64,000 nt of DNA from assembly GCF_030506325.1 (NCBI RefSeq), contig NZ_CP120683.1:434001-498000 (forward strand). The letters are read 5' to 3'. Position numbers and translations under genes: made by a program. This document shows positions 9,029 to 17,738 of this stretch, piece after piece (the first letter of the stretch is position 1; the number at the start of each line of letters is the position of its first letter). The DNA is from Tunicatimonas pelagia (lineage in GTDB: Bacteria > Bacteroidota > Bacteroidia > Cytophagales > Cyclobacteriaceae). The notes beneath the pieces were generated by a model. It saw nothing but the letters and a program-made list of their open reading frames with translations, made no database searches and was not told where the DNA came from.

Positions 9029-10900
9029 ATGAAGCTCACCGTAGCCGGAGCTGCCCTCAATCAAACTCCCATCGACTGGGAAGGGAACGTATCGCGTATC
9101 CTGGAAGCTATTGAAATAGCCCGAGAGCAGCAGGTTGATATTCTGTGCTTACCCGAACTTTGTGTTACCGGATACGGCTGTGAAGATCTTTTTCTAAGTG
9201 ATTGGGTCTACGAAAAAGCATTGAGGATTTTACCCCGCATCGTATCGGCTTGCCAAAATATTACGGTAGCCGTCAGTCTGCCCATTCTTTACCGCGGAAA
9301 ACGCTACGATACCGCTTGCTTAATTCACGATCAAACGATTTTAGGCTTTACCGTCAAGCAGTTTTTAGCCAACGATGGCGTACACTACGAACCTCGGTGG
9401 TTTACTCCTTGGCCTGCTTATCAGCAAGAGCAAATTGAAATTAACGGACAACTATATGATTTTGGTGATGTAACCTACGATGTGCTTGGCATCCGGATTG
9501 CATTTGAAATTTGCGAAGATGCTTGGCGCGAAAACCTTCGTCCGGGCTGGATTCACCGAACCCGTAACGTTGACCTTATTCTCAACCCCAGCGCCAGCCA
9601 CTTTGCGTTTGGTAAAACGCGGCTTCGGGAGCGCTTGGTCATTGGCGGTTCCGAAGACTTCAACTGTACTTATCTGTTTGTTAACCTCTTGGGTAATGAG
9701 GCCGGACGAATGGTGTACGACGGCGAAATTCTGATCGCCCAGCAGGGTAAGTTACTCAAAAAAAATAATCGCTTATCATTTCAGGATATTAATTTGGTTT
9801 GTTGCAAAATAAATTTTGCGAATAAGTCTAAGTCCGAAATGGCAGCGGTTACCGACGAGTACGATAAAGAAATTGAATTTACCAAAGCCGAAAGCCTAGC
9901 TCTATTCGATTATCTTCGAAAAAGCCGTTCTCGAGGGTTCGTGCTTTCGCTAAGTGGAGGAGCCGATTCGTCTAGCTGTGCGGTACTGGTCTCGGAAATG
10001 GTTCGGCGCGGAGTGCGGGAGCTAGGCTTAGCCAGCTTTCTGAATAAGTTAGGCATGGCCTCTACCCTACCGGAATTGGAGGCGTTGGACGCACAACAAG
10101 CTCTGCGCCAACTGACTAGGAAGTTACTCACCACGGCCTACCAAGGCACGGTTAACTCTTCTGAGAATACTTTGAAGGCGGCTCAAATCTTAGCTGATTC
10201 CGTGGGGGCAACGTTTCATGAGTGGAAGATTGATGATGAAGTAGGGGGCTATACCCAAAAAATTGAGGAAGCTCTACGCCGGGAGCTTACCTGGGAGCAG
10301 GATGATATTGCATTGCAGAATGTACAAGCTCGAGCCCGCAACCCCGCCATTTGGATGTTAGCGAATATTCATAACGCGCTGTTGCTCACCACCTCTAACC
10401 GTAGCGAGGGCGACGTGGGCTACACCACGATGGACGGCGATACCAGCGGTAGCATTGCTCCCATTGCTGGAGTAGACAAACACTTTCTTATTCAATGGCT
10501 AAAGTGGGCTGAAGAACATTTAGATTATCCGGGACTACATCCAGTGAACCGCTTAAATCCTACCGCTGAACTCCGTCCGTTAGAACAGTCTCAAACCGAC
10601 GAATCTGATCTGATGCCCTACGCTATTCTGGTAGAAATTGAACGCTTGGCAATCCGCGATCGCCACGGTCCCTTAGCAGTTTATCAGATTATGCAAGAGG
10701 AAGGAATTGTAGAAGACCAACTGCTGAAGGCTTACATCACAAAGTTTTTTCAGTTATGGTCGCGCAACCAGTGGAAACGAGAGCGGATTGCTCCTTCTTT
10801 TCATATGGATGATTTCAATGTTGATCCCCGCTCGTGGTGCCGCTTCCCTATTTTATCAGGTGGTTTTCAGGAGGAACTGGCTGAGTTGAAGAACCTTTAG
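9029..10900 (+). CDS. nadE: Glutamine-dependent NAD+ synthetase
   Basis: Makes NAD+ from nicotinate adenine dinucleotide, ATP and glutamine. The 623-residue product is the two-domain form. The N-terminal nitrilase-like glutaminase carries Glu43 (LPELCVTG), Lys110 (VKQFLAND) and Cys162 (EICEDAW). The C-terminal synthetase has the PP-loop SGGADS at 309-314 and the conserved TTSNRSEGDVGYTTMDGD. I chose ATG 9029 (MKLTVAGAAL); the longer TTG frame at 8990 overlaps rnc and adds nothing conserved. It is the last gene of the acpP-fabF-rnc group and converges on the XRE gene 26 bases away. Confidence 0.95.
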   Translation: MKLTVAGAALNQTPIDWEGNVSRILEAIEIAREQQVDILCLPELCVTGYGCEDLFLSDWVYEKALRILPRIVSACQNITVAVSLPILYRGKRYDTACLIHDQTILGFTVKQFLANDGVHYEPRWFTPWPAYQQEQIEINGQLYDFGDVTYDVLGIRIAFEICEDAWRENLRPGWIHRTRNVDLILNPSASHFAFGKTRLRERLVIGGSEDFNCTYLFVNLLGNEAGRMVYDGEILIAQQGKLLKKNNRLSFQDINLVCCKINFANKSKSEMAAVTDEYDKEIEFTKAESLALFDYLRKSRSRGFVLSLSGGADSSSCAVLVSEMVRRGVRELGLASFLNKLGMASTLPELEALDAQQALRQLTRKLLTTAYQGTVNSSENTLKAAQILADSVGATFHEWKIDDEVGGYTQKIEEALRRELTWEQDDIALQNVQARARNPAIWMLANIHNALLLTTSNRSEGDVGYTTMDGDTSGSIAPIAGVDKHFLIQWLKWAEEHLDYPGLHPVNRLNPTAELRPLEQSQTDESDLMPYAILVEIERLAIRDRHGPLAVYQIMQEEGIVEDQLLKAYITKFFQLWSRNQWKRERIAPSFHMDDFNVDPRSWCRFPILSGGFQEELAELKNL

Positions 10901-10926
10901 TTTAATTATGTTCAACCACTTAATCC

Positions 10927-11133
10927 TTACTCCTTTTTGTACTCCAAAATATCTCCGGGTTGGCAATCCAGGGCATCACAAATCGCATCTAAAGTGGAAA
11001 ACCTCACTGCTTTGGCTTTGCCTGTTTTCAGAATTGACAAGTTAGCTTCGGTGATACCAAGTTTTTCCGCTAAGTCTTTAGAGCGTATCTTCCGCTGAGC
11101 CATCACCACGTCAAGATTTACGATAATGGGCAT
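10927..11133 (-). CDS. Small XRE/Cro-family helix-turn-helix regulator
   Basis: 68 residues that are almost only a helix-turn-helix domain: IRSKDLAEKLGITEANLSIL is the HTH core, followed by STLDAICDALDCQPGDILEY, the usual C-terminal helix of the YozG-like group. ATG 11133 is taken as start; GTG 11136 would add one residue. It follows the DUF2975 gene with 3 bases between stop and start, a common pair in Bacteroidota and Firmicutes. It probably binds the twin palindromes upstream of the DUF2975 gene and represses its own operon. Confidence 0.9.
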   Translation of the reverse strand: MPIIVNLDVVMAQRKIRSKDLAEKLGITEANLSILKTGKAKAVRFSTLDAICDALDCQPGDILEYKKE

Positions 11134-11136
11134 CAC

Positions 11137-11814
11137 TCAAACAGTTAAATCTTGCTCTTCTTGAATTTTTATTCCTTGCTCCAAGATTTTACCAATCGTT
11201 AAAAGAAGAACGCCAGGTACAAACCACGGAGAAAAATCAAAAGAAATACCTTCCACTATCATACTTAAGAAATCCGTTGAATTATCTTTTAGTATCATAC
11301 CCGAAAATTCGAAATTAGCGATGAACCATCGTTTTTGTAGATAAGAACTGAGGTTAGCAATAAGAGGTACTAAGAAAAATAGTGTTGACAAGATATAAAT
11401 CCGCCAAACATTGATCCGTACAAATGGAGTACCTGACTCTACGGTCTTAATCATTCTTTTAAGCTGTTCCAGCCCAAGAATTGCTAGAAATACTGGTAAA
11501 ATAGCTAAATAAATGATATTAACCCCAAACATTGGAACCTCCATTTCTAAAAGAATTTCAGTTTCACTAATCAGAATTTCAGGCGAGACTGTTGGGTCTT
11601 TCTTGAAAACTATTGAAACCGATTCTGATCCGTTTATAATTTTTTGGTCTTCCGGTAGGAAAGAAATACCGGAATATCTCAGCTTAGTAGAGACCGGACC
11701 ATTATCTTCCATCTGATATATTGAAATAACGAGTGCTATAGGTATAACTATAAATAATAGCTGAAACAATACTAAAACCCATTTCCAAGCGGTTAAGAGC
11801 GGTATCTTTCTCAT
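11137..11814 (-). CDS. DUF2975-type membrane protein
   Basis: 225 residues with four probable transmembrane segments: near the N-terminus (WVLVLFQLLFIVIPIALVIS), in the middle (IIYLAILPVFLAILGL), then IYILSTLFFLVPLIANL and WFVPGVLLLTIGKIL. Topology and pairing with a tiny XRE regulator fit the DUF2975 family, whose function is unknown; some pairs are thought to sense membrane or peptide signals. I chose ATG 11814 (MRKIPLLTAW) because the upstream frame runs through the operator repeats. It forms an operon with the XRE gene. Confidence 0.8.
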   Translation of the reverse strand: MRKIPLLTAWKWVLVLFQLLFIVIPIALVISIYQMEDNGPVSTKLRYSGISFLPEDQKIINGSESVSIVFKKDPTVSPEILISETEILLEMEVPMFGVNIIYLAILPVFLAILGLEQLKRMIKTVESGTPFVRINVWRIYILSTLFFLVPLIANLSSYLQKRWFIANFEFSGMILKDNSTDFLSMIVEGISFDFSPWFVPGVLLLTIGKILEQGIKIQEEQDLTV

Positions 11815-11830
11815 CGTTTTTTGATTATTA

Positions 11831-11884
11831 ATTATTGATAAACAATAATAATAAATTATTCTCAAATTATTGATAAACAATAAT
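11831..11884 (-). promoter_or_regulatory. Two identical operator-like palindromes before the DUF2975-XRE operon
   Basis: The 19-base sequence ATTATTGATAAACAATAAT occurs twice exactly, at 11831-11849 and 11866-11884, 35 bases apart start to start. Each copy has 7-bp arms (ATTATTG / CAATAAT) around 5 bases. They lie just upstream of the start codon at 11814. The most likely reader is the XRE protein of this operon. Confidence 0.65.
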
Positions 11885-12005
11885 TTTTTTTAGGACATTA
11901 AACTAGCACTTCGCTCCTACAAAAGAACATTCTTCTTCGCGACCGAAAGCTTCACTTTTGCTAGTGCAAAGGTTACATCTGTAGCATACCCTAAAAGTAA
12001 TTATA

Positions 12006-12040
12006 CTACAATTAGGAAATTATTCTACATAATACTACAT
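12006..12040 (+). promoter_or_regulatory. CTACAT repeats upstream of padR
   Basis: CTACA occurs at 12006-12010, and CTACAT at 12025-12030 and 12035-12040, the last two exactly 10 bases apart; another TACAT is at 11974-11978. PadR proteins often bind ATGTA/TACAT-type sites, so these are candidate operators of the padR-permease operon. There is no full dyad, so this is weak. Confidence 0.3.
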
Positions 12041-12103
12041 TTAAGAATTAATTGTTGCAAGTGCGTTAATTATCTTGGTTACCACCCCTAACTAGTCACA
12101 TCC

Positions 12104-12445
12104 ATGAAGAAATTTCAGCTCGGTGAATTTGAAGAAATTGTCATGCTCACCGTAGGTGTGCTACACGGAGACGCTTACGGGGTTTCTATCAAAAAAGAAA
12201 TTGAAGAGCGGTTAGATCGCTCGGTCAGTGTTGGTGCTTTACAATCCGCTCTAAAGCGACTGGAAGACAAAGGCTACTTACGCTCGTATTCGGGAGAAGC
12301 TACCCAAGAGCGGGCAGGAAGGCCCAAGCGGTACTTCGAGATTACCGCCTACGGCAAGCAAGCCCTGGAGTACGTAAGAAGCACCCGCAATGCGCTGTGG
12401 GATGCTATTCCCAAGGTAGCCCTGGATGTGAAATATCTACGTTAA
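12104..12445 (+). CDS. PadR-family transcriptional regulator
   Basis: 113 residues with the winged-helix PadR fold: FEEIVMLTVGVLHGDAYGVS at the start, then SVSVGALQSALKRLEDKGYL (recognition helix) and the wing RAGRPKRYFEITAYG. The short length without an extended C-terminal dimerisation domain places it in the small PadR subgroup. It starts the operon and is 6 bases before the first prefix-domain permease. This arrangement matches the ADOP (acidobacterial duplicated orphan permease) systems, where a PadR gene leads orphan FtsX permeases. It probably represses the operon; the inducer is unknown. Confidence 0.93.
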   Translation: MKKFQLGEFEEIVMLTVGVLHGDAYGVSIKKEIEERLDRSVSVGALQSALKRLEDKGYLRSYSGEATQERAGRPKRYFEITAYGKQALEYVRSTRNALWDAIPKVALDVKYLR

Positions 12446-12451
12446 ACCGGT

Positions 12452-15073
12452 ATGCGCCCCACCCCACCCAAATTTCTTCTCCGCTTCTTCCGCTGGTTTT
12501 GCCACCCGGATTTACACAAGTATATCGAAGGCGACCTGCTGGAGCTGTACGAAGAACGGGTGAAGACATCAGGAAGACGAAAAGCCAATATCAAGTTTGC
12601 CTTGGATGTCTTGTTGCTTTTCCGGCTCAGTATTATCCGACCGTTTACACAACATCAATCTATAATTCATACGGCTATGCTTAAAAGCTATTTTACCATT
12701 GCCTTTCGTAACCTAGCGAAAAGAAAATTTTACGCGGGTATCAACATTCTAGGATTATCTATCGGGCTTACCTCCTGCCTACTGATCGTCCTATACATTC
12801 ACCACGAGCTGAGCTACGATACTATGCATACCAAGGCCGACCGAATTTACCGGGTCGGATTGAAAAGTTTAGAAGCAGGAGATATAGTTACTACTGCCCC
12901 GTTAGCATTTACCGCGGTAGAGGAGTTACCAGAAGTAGAAAGTGCCACTCATATCTGTCATTTTCTCAGTACCCAGACGATCCGCTATGATGAAATCACC
13001 ATTGTTGAGGAGAAGATTTACTTTGCTGATTCTACCTTTTTTGATGTCTTTAGTTTTAAACTTCTAGCAGGCGACCCCACCACCGCCCTGACTGAACCTA
13101 ATACCTTGGTTATTACCGAAGAGATGGCTCATAAATACTTTGAAGACGAGCCCGCTCTAGGTAATATCTTACTCGTAGGTGACGGAAAGATACCACATAA
13201 GGTAACTGGGGTGGTAGAAAACCTCCCTTCAAACGTGCACTTCCACTTCAATATGCTACGACCGATGGCTTCGCTAGCATTAAGCCGAGTTGATGATTGG
13301 TTCAGCAATAGCTTTGTTACCTATCTTTTGTTGCACGAAGGTGCTCCTCCCGAATCAATAGAAGCTAAGTTTCCGGGACTAGTGAAAAAATACGTAGGGC
13401 CGGCATTAGAGCGATACTTGGGAGTTTCTTTAGAAACATTTGCTGAACAACAGGGTATTCAGTATGGCTACTTTCTACAACCACTGTTGGACATTCATCT
13501 ACACTCTAATCTGAGGCAAGAGTTAGAACCCAACGGCGATATTACCTACGTATATATTTTCGGTGCTATCGCCTTTTTCATTATTCTGCTGGCCTGCATC
13601 AACTTTATGAACCTAGCTACCGCCCGTGCGGCTAATCGGGCGAAGGAAGTAGGAGTACGCAAAACACTGGGATCATTACGCTCCAGTTTGGTGGGACAAT
13701 TTATGACCGAATCGGTCGTATTGAGCCTAATAGCTACTAGCTTAGCTGTAGTGGCTACTAATCTATTACTTCCTTCTTTTGGCAATATTGCTGGTAGAGA
13801 AATATCATCTGCTCTTTTCACCCAACCCTGGTTCCTACTTAGCTTACTAGGATTGATGCTAGTCGTAGGAATGCTGGCGGGCAGTTACCCCGCATTTTAT
13901 CTCTCATCTTTCCGTCCGGTAGAAGTGCTCAAGGGAAAGCTGAAAGCCGGTGCACGAAGTAGTGGAATTCGGAATACGCTGGTGGTGTTTCAGTTCTTTG
14001 TTTCCATTACACTGATTATCTGTACATTACTAGTATATCGGCAATTGGAATACGCTCAAGCAAAAAACTTAGGGCTTACTAAAGAGAACGTACTGATCGT
14101 GTATGGAGCGCAACGTCTGACCGGTAACCAGCAAGCAGCTTTCAGACTAGCTTTATTAGATAAATCGCAAATAGTGAATGCCAGTGTTTCTAACAGAATT
14201 CCACCGGGCACAATTAGTACAACGATTTTCAGAAAAGCTACTACCGAAGAAGATGCTATCTTGCGTATATATGAGGTTGACTATGACTATCTACCTACGA
14301 TGCAAATTGAACTGCTGGAAGGCAGAAATTTCTCCCAAGACTTCTCCACTGATACCACAGCTATTCTGCTTAATGAAGCCGCCGCCAAGTCATTTGGCTC
14401 GAAGAATCTATTGAATGAAGAAGTGGTGCATACCGGTTCGGGTAGAACTTATCGAGTAATCGGAATAGTTAAGGACTTTAACTTCGAGAGCTTACGAAAT
14501 GAAATACAGCCTTTGGCTTTAACCCTCACTACCCGAGGTTCTTATCTTTCGGCCCGAATTAGCGGTAAAGATGTATCAGCCACGGTGGAACAAATAGAAA
14601 GCCTGTGGGAACAGTATGCTCCGGATCAACCCTTTCAGTACGCTTTTCTGGACGATAACTACGACGCTTTGTTCCGAGCCGAGCAGCGATTGGGCAAAGT
14701 GTTTTCTATTTTCACCGGACTGGCTATCGCCGTGGCTTGTCTGGGACTGCTCGGGTTGGCTACGTTTATGGCTGAGCAGCGCACTAAAGAGGTTGGTATC
14801 CGCAAAGTGATGGGTGCTTCAGAAAGTCATCTTATCCTGCTACTATCGAAAGATTTTACCAAACTGGTCGTAATTGCCTTCGGCATTGCCACTCCCGTCG
14901 CGTATCTCATCGTGCAAAAGTGGTTAGAAGGATTCGCGTATCACACCGACATTGCCCCCTTGATTTTCGTACTATCCGGAACCGGCGCTTTACTCATTGC
15001 CTGGCTTACTGTGAGTTGGCAATCGGTCAAAGCCGCCCTCGCCAACCCCGTAGACTCCCTCAGAAATGAATAA
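12452..15073 (+). CDS. FtsX/MacB-type permease with N-terminal prefix domain, copy 1
   Basis: 873 residues. Residues 1-65 form a cytosolic prefix domain (FLLRFFRWFCHPDLHKYIEG, then DLLELYEER, GRRKANIKFALDVLLLFR) found in all four permeases of this operon. An internal Met76 (MLKSYFTIAFRNL) matches the start of ordinary permeases. Then come TM1 (about 97-116), a MacB-type periplasmic core, an FtsX domain with ANRAKEVGVRKTLGS, a central TM, a second periplasmic core and a second FtsX domain (EVGIRKVMGAS). It probably works with an ATPase encoded elsewhere to move substrates or apply force across the envelope. It ends NPVDSLRNE. The last 8 bases overlap the next gene. Confidence 0.9.
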   Translation: MRPTPPKFLLRFFRWFCHPDLHKYIEGDLLELYEERVKTSGRRKANIKFALDVLLLFRLSIIRPFTQHQSIIHTAMLKSYFTIAFRNLAKRKFYAGINILGLSIGLTSCLLIVLYIHHELSYDTMHTKADRIYRVGLKSLEAGDIVTTAPLAFTAVEELPEVESATHICHFLSTQTIRYDEITIVEEKIYFADSTFFDVFSFKLLAGDPTTALTEPNTLVITEEMAHKYFEDEPALGNILLVGDGKIPHKVTGVVENLPSNVHFHFNMLRPMASLALSRVDDWFSNSFVTYLLLHEGAPPESIEAKFPGLVKKYVGPALERYLGVSLETFAEQQGIQYGYFLQPLLDIHLHSNLRQELEPNGDITYVYIFGAIAFFIILLACINFMNLATARAANRAKEVGVRKTLGSLRSSLVGQFMTESVVLSLIATSLAVVATNLLLPSFGNIAGREISSALFTQPWFLLSLLGLMLVVGMLAGSYPAFYLSSFRPVEVLKGKLKAGARSSGIRNTLVVFQFFVSITLIICTLLVYRQLEYAQAKNLGLTKENVLIVYGAQRLTGNQQAAFRLALLDKSQIVNASVSNRIPPGTISTTIFRKATTEEDAILRIYEVDYDYLPTMQIELLEGRNFSQDFSTDTTAILLNEAAAKSFGSKNLLNEEVVHTGSGRTYRVIGIVKDFNFESLRNEIQPLALTLTTRGSYLSARISGKDVSATVEQIESLWEQYAPDQPFQYAFLDDNYDALFRAEQRLGKVFSIFTGLAIAVACLGLLGLATFMAEQRTKEVGIRKVMGASESHLILLLSKDFTKLVVIAFGIATPVAYLIVQKWLEGFAYHTDIAPLIFVLSGTGALLIAWLTVSWQSVKAALANPVDSLRNE

Positions 15074-17738
15074 TAAGCCTTCGCCACCAAAACTACTCCT
15101 TCGTTTCTTTCGCTGGTTCTGCCACCCAGAGTTGCATAGATTTATTGAGGGGGATCTGCTAGAGCTGTACGAAGAGCGGATGGAAGCATCAGGAAGACGA
15201 AAAGCGAATATCCAGTTTGCTCTGGATGTATTGCTGCTTTTTAGGCCAGGAATTATCCGACCAGTACAACAACCTTACCTCTTAAATTATACCGCTATGT
15301 TTAAAAGCTATTTCAAAATTAGTTGGCGAAATATGCTTGCTCACAAACTATACTCAGCTATCAAGACCGGAGGACTAGCCATCGGCATTGCTGCATGTTT
15401 GTTAATCACTTTATTCATCAAGAATGAGCTTAGCTACGACATGCATTATCCCGATAGTGATCGCATCTACCGAGTACTATTCGAGTACAGCTATCACGGA
15501 GAGCATGGTTTCGGGGTAGCTACCCAAGCCCCTTTAGCAGCAAAGTTAACCAGTGACTTCCCCGAAGTAGAAATAGCCGGACGGCTCAACCCCTACTCTT
15601 TCATGGGGGCGGGGGGTAAGGAAGTTCGCTTCGAGAACCAGCAGAGTAGTCGGTATGAAGAGCATACAGCCTATGCTGATCCAGAGTTATTAAAAGTACT
15701 TCAACCTGTGATGGTGGAGGGCAACCTTCATCGCGCACTTTCCAAGCCTGCTACCGTAGTGATTACAAAGAGTAAAGCTAATCTCTATTTTCCGGGAGAA
15801 AGTGCCTTGGGGAAAGTACTCATTTTCAACGAAGACAACAAACATCCTTACACGATAGACGGGGTCATAGAGGACTTTCCTGAGAACAGTCACCTGAATT
15901 TTGACTTTTTACTAACGCTGAGCGAACAGGAATTTTGGAAAGAAGAGCAACAGTCTTGGCTCAACACCAACTATTTTACCTATGTAAAGATAGCTCCCGG
16001 AACGAATGTAGTTCAACTCGAATCTAAGCTAGCTACCATCCTGCTAGATTATTGCACTCCCGCAATTTCAGCAGTTCTGGAGATAGAACCGGAGTCTATC
16101 CAAGAAAACTTTAAATTTCACCTTCAACCAATCCGAGACGTTCATCTCAATTCTACGCATACCGATGATATGCTAGCTAGCGGAGACATCAAGCTGGTAT
16201 GGTTATTTGGAGCTATTGCTTTCTTCATTCTGTCTCTGGCGAGCATTAACTTTATTAATTTATCCACCGCTAAATCTGCAAACCGAGCGAAGGAAGTAGG
16301 CTTGAGAAAAACGCTGGGTTCACTTCGTAGTAACTTAGTTCAACAGTTCTTGGCCGAATCAGTTCTCTTTAGCATGATTGGGTTCCTGGTAGGCGTACTA
16401 CTAGCTTGGCTACTCCTACCCTACTTTAATTCGCTAGCAGCGAAGTCGCTCATTTTTCCCTGGAAGCAGATATGGTTTGTTCCGAGCATATTTTTGGTTG
16501 CGTTGCTCTTAGGAGTGTCTTCGGGACTCTATCCGGCTTTTTATCTATCTGCTTTCAAACCAGCTAAAATACTAAAGGGCAGTATGCGACAAGGCAGTGG
16601 AAATGCTAAGCTGAGAAATGGCTTGGTAGTATTTCAGTTCGGCATCACCATCGTACTACTAATCGGCACCTTAGTGGTAAACCAACAAATGAATTTCATT
16701 CTCAATGCCAGTATTGGGTTTGAGAAAGATCAAGTTATCCTGTTGCAAGGGGTTCAAACATTGGGCAACAAAGTAGCAACGCTAAAGACTGAACTACTAA
16801 AGCTTCCGGATATAGAGCGAGTATCGGTGAGCGATTACCTCCCAATTACCGGCCCGGAAGTAAAACGAAATGGGACAAGCTTTTGGAAAGAAGGACAAAA
16901 AGGAGAAATCCAAGCGATGGGGCAATTATGGCAGGTAGACGAAGATTACGTGGGAGCGATGGGGATGAACATTTTGAAGGGTAAGGACTTCTCTCGAAAT
17001 AAAGGTTTTAATCGGGAAAAAGCAATCATCAATGAAACACTCGCTCAAAAGTTAGGATTGGATAATCCAATCGGCCAACTGATTGAGAAGAACGGCGGAG
17101 ACGGGGGCAACAAAGTTGAAATAATTGGAGTAGTAGAAGATTTTAATTTTCAATCTTTTAAGGAAAATATTGGTGGGTTATGTCTGATAATTGGAAATAG
17201 CCCATCGATAGCTTCACTAAAAGTACGCACTGGAAATGTGTCTCACCTGCTTCCGGCTATCGAAGAAATCTGGAATCAGTTGTCTCCCACCCAACCTATT
17301 CGGTATGATTTTCTCGATGAGCGGTTTGCGGTGATGTATGGCAATATCCAACAAATGGAGCGGGTGTTTTTTACTTTTGCTCTCTTAGCCGTCATAGTCG
17401 CCTGTTCGGGTTTATTTGCTCTGGCTGCATTTATGGCCGAGCAGCGTAGCAAAGAGATGAGTATTCGTAAAGTGCTAGGAGCCTCAGTTAGTAGTATTTA
17501 CTTCTCATTGACATGGGGCTTCCTGAAGCTAGTGCTTTTTGCTCTAATAATCGCATTCCCCATCGCCTGGTATATAATGCAACAGTGGCTAACTGACTTT
17601 GCCTATCGGATTGAGTTGGCTTGGTGGTTTTTTGGTGCAGCCGCTTTCGCGGTCATTGGAATAACACTATTAACGATCAGCTCACAAGCTCTGAAGTTAT
17701 CCTTTGCCAACCCTGTAGACTCCCTCAGAAATGAATAG
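15066..17738 (+). CDS. FtsX/MacB-type permease with N-terminal prefix domain, copy 2
   Basis: 890 residues with the same layout as copy 1: prefix domain 1-66 (FRWFCHPELHRFIEGDLLEL), internal Met78 (MFKSYFKISWRNM), TM1, periplasmic core, FtsX1 (ANRAKEVGLRKTLGS), second core and FtsX2 (EMSIRKVLGAS), ending NPVDSLRNE. In the prefix, HPELHR is shared with copy 4, while copies 1 and 3 have HPDLHK. The start overlaps copy 1 by 8 bases and its own end overlaps copy 3 by 8 bases, so translation is probably coupled. The bodies of the copies have diverged far more than the prefixes. Substrate unknown. Confidence 0.9.
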   Translation: MNNKPSPPKLLLRFFRWFCHPELHRFIEGDLLELYEERMEASGRRKANIQFALDVLLLFRPGIIRPVQQPYLLNYTAMFKSYFKISWRNMLAHKLYSAIKTGGLAIGIAACLLITLFIKNELSYDMHYPDSDRIYRVLFEYSYHGEHGFGVATQAPLAAKLTSDFPEVEIAGRLNPYSFMGAGGKEVRFENQQSSRYEEHTAYADPELLKVLQPVMVEGNLHRALSKPATVVITKSKANLYFPGESALGKVLIFNEDNKHPYTIDGVIEDFPENSHLNFDFLLTLSEQEFWKEEQQSWLNTNYFTYVKIAPGTNVVQLESKLATILLDYCTPAISAVLEIEPESIQENFKFHLQPIRDVHLNSTHTDDMLASGDIKLVWLFGAIAFFILSLASINFINLSTAKSANRAKEVGLRKTLGSLRSNLVQQFLAESVLFSMIGFLVGVLLAWLLLPYFNSLAAKSLIFPWKQIWFVPSIFLVALLLGVSSGLYPAFYLSAFKPAKILKGSMRQGSGNAKLRNGLVVFQFGITIVLLIGTLVVNQQMNFILNASIGFEKDQVILLQGVQTLGNKVATLKTELLKLPDIERVSVSDYLPITGPEVKRNGTSFWKEGQKGEIQAMGQLWQVDEDYVGAMGMNILKGKDFSRNKGFNREKAIINETLAQKLGLDNPIGQLIEKNGGDGGNKVEIIGVVEDFNFQSFKENIGGLCLIIGNSPSIASLKVRTGNVSHLLPAIEEIWNQLSPTQPIRYDFLDERFAVMYGNIQQMERVFFTFALLAVIVACSGLFALAAFMAEQRSKEMSIRKVLGASVSSIYFSLTWGFLKLVLFALIIAFPIAWYIMQQWLTDFAYRIELAWWFFGAAAFAVIGITLLTISSQALKLSFANPVDSLRNE

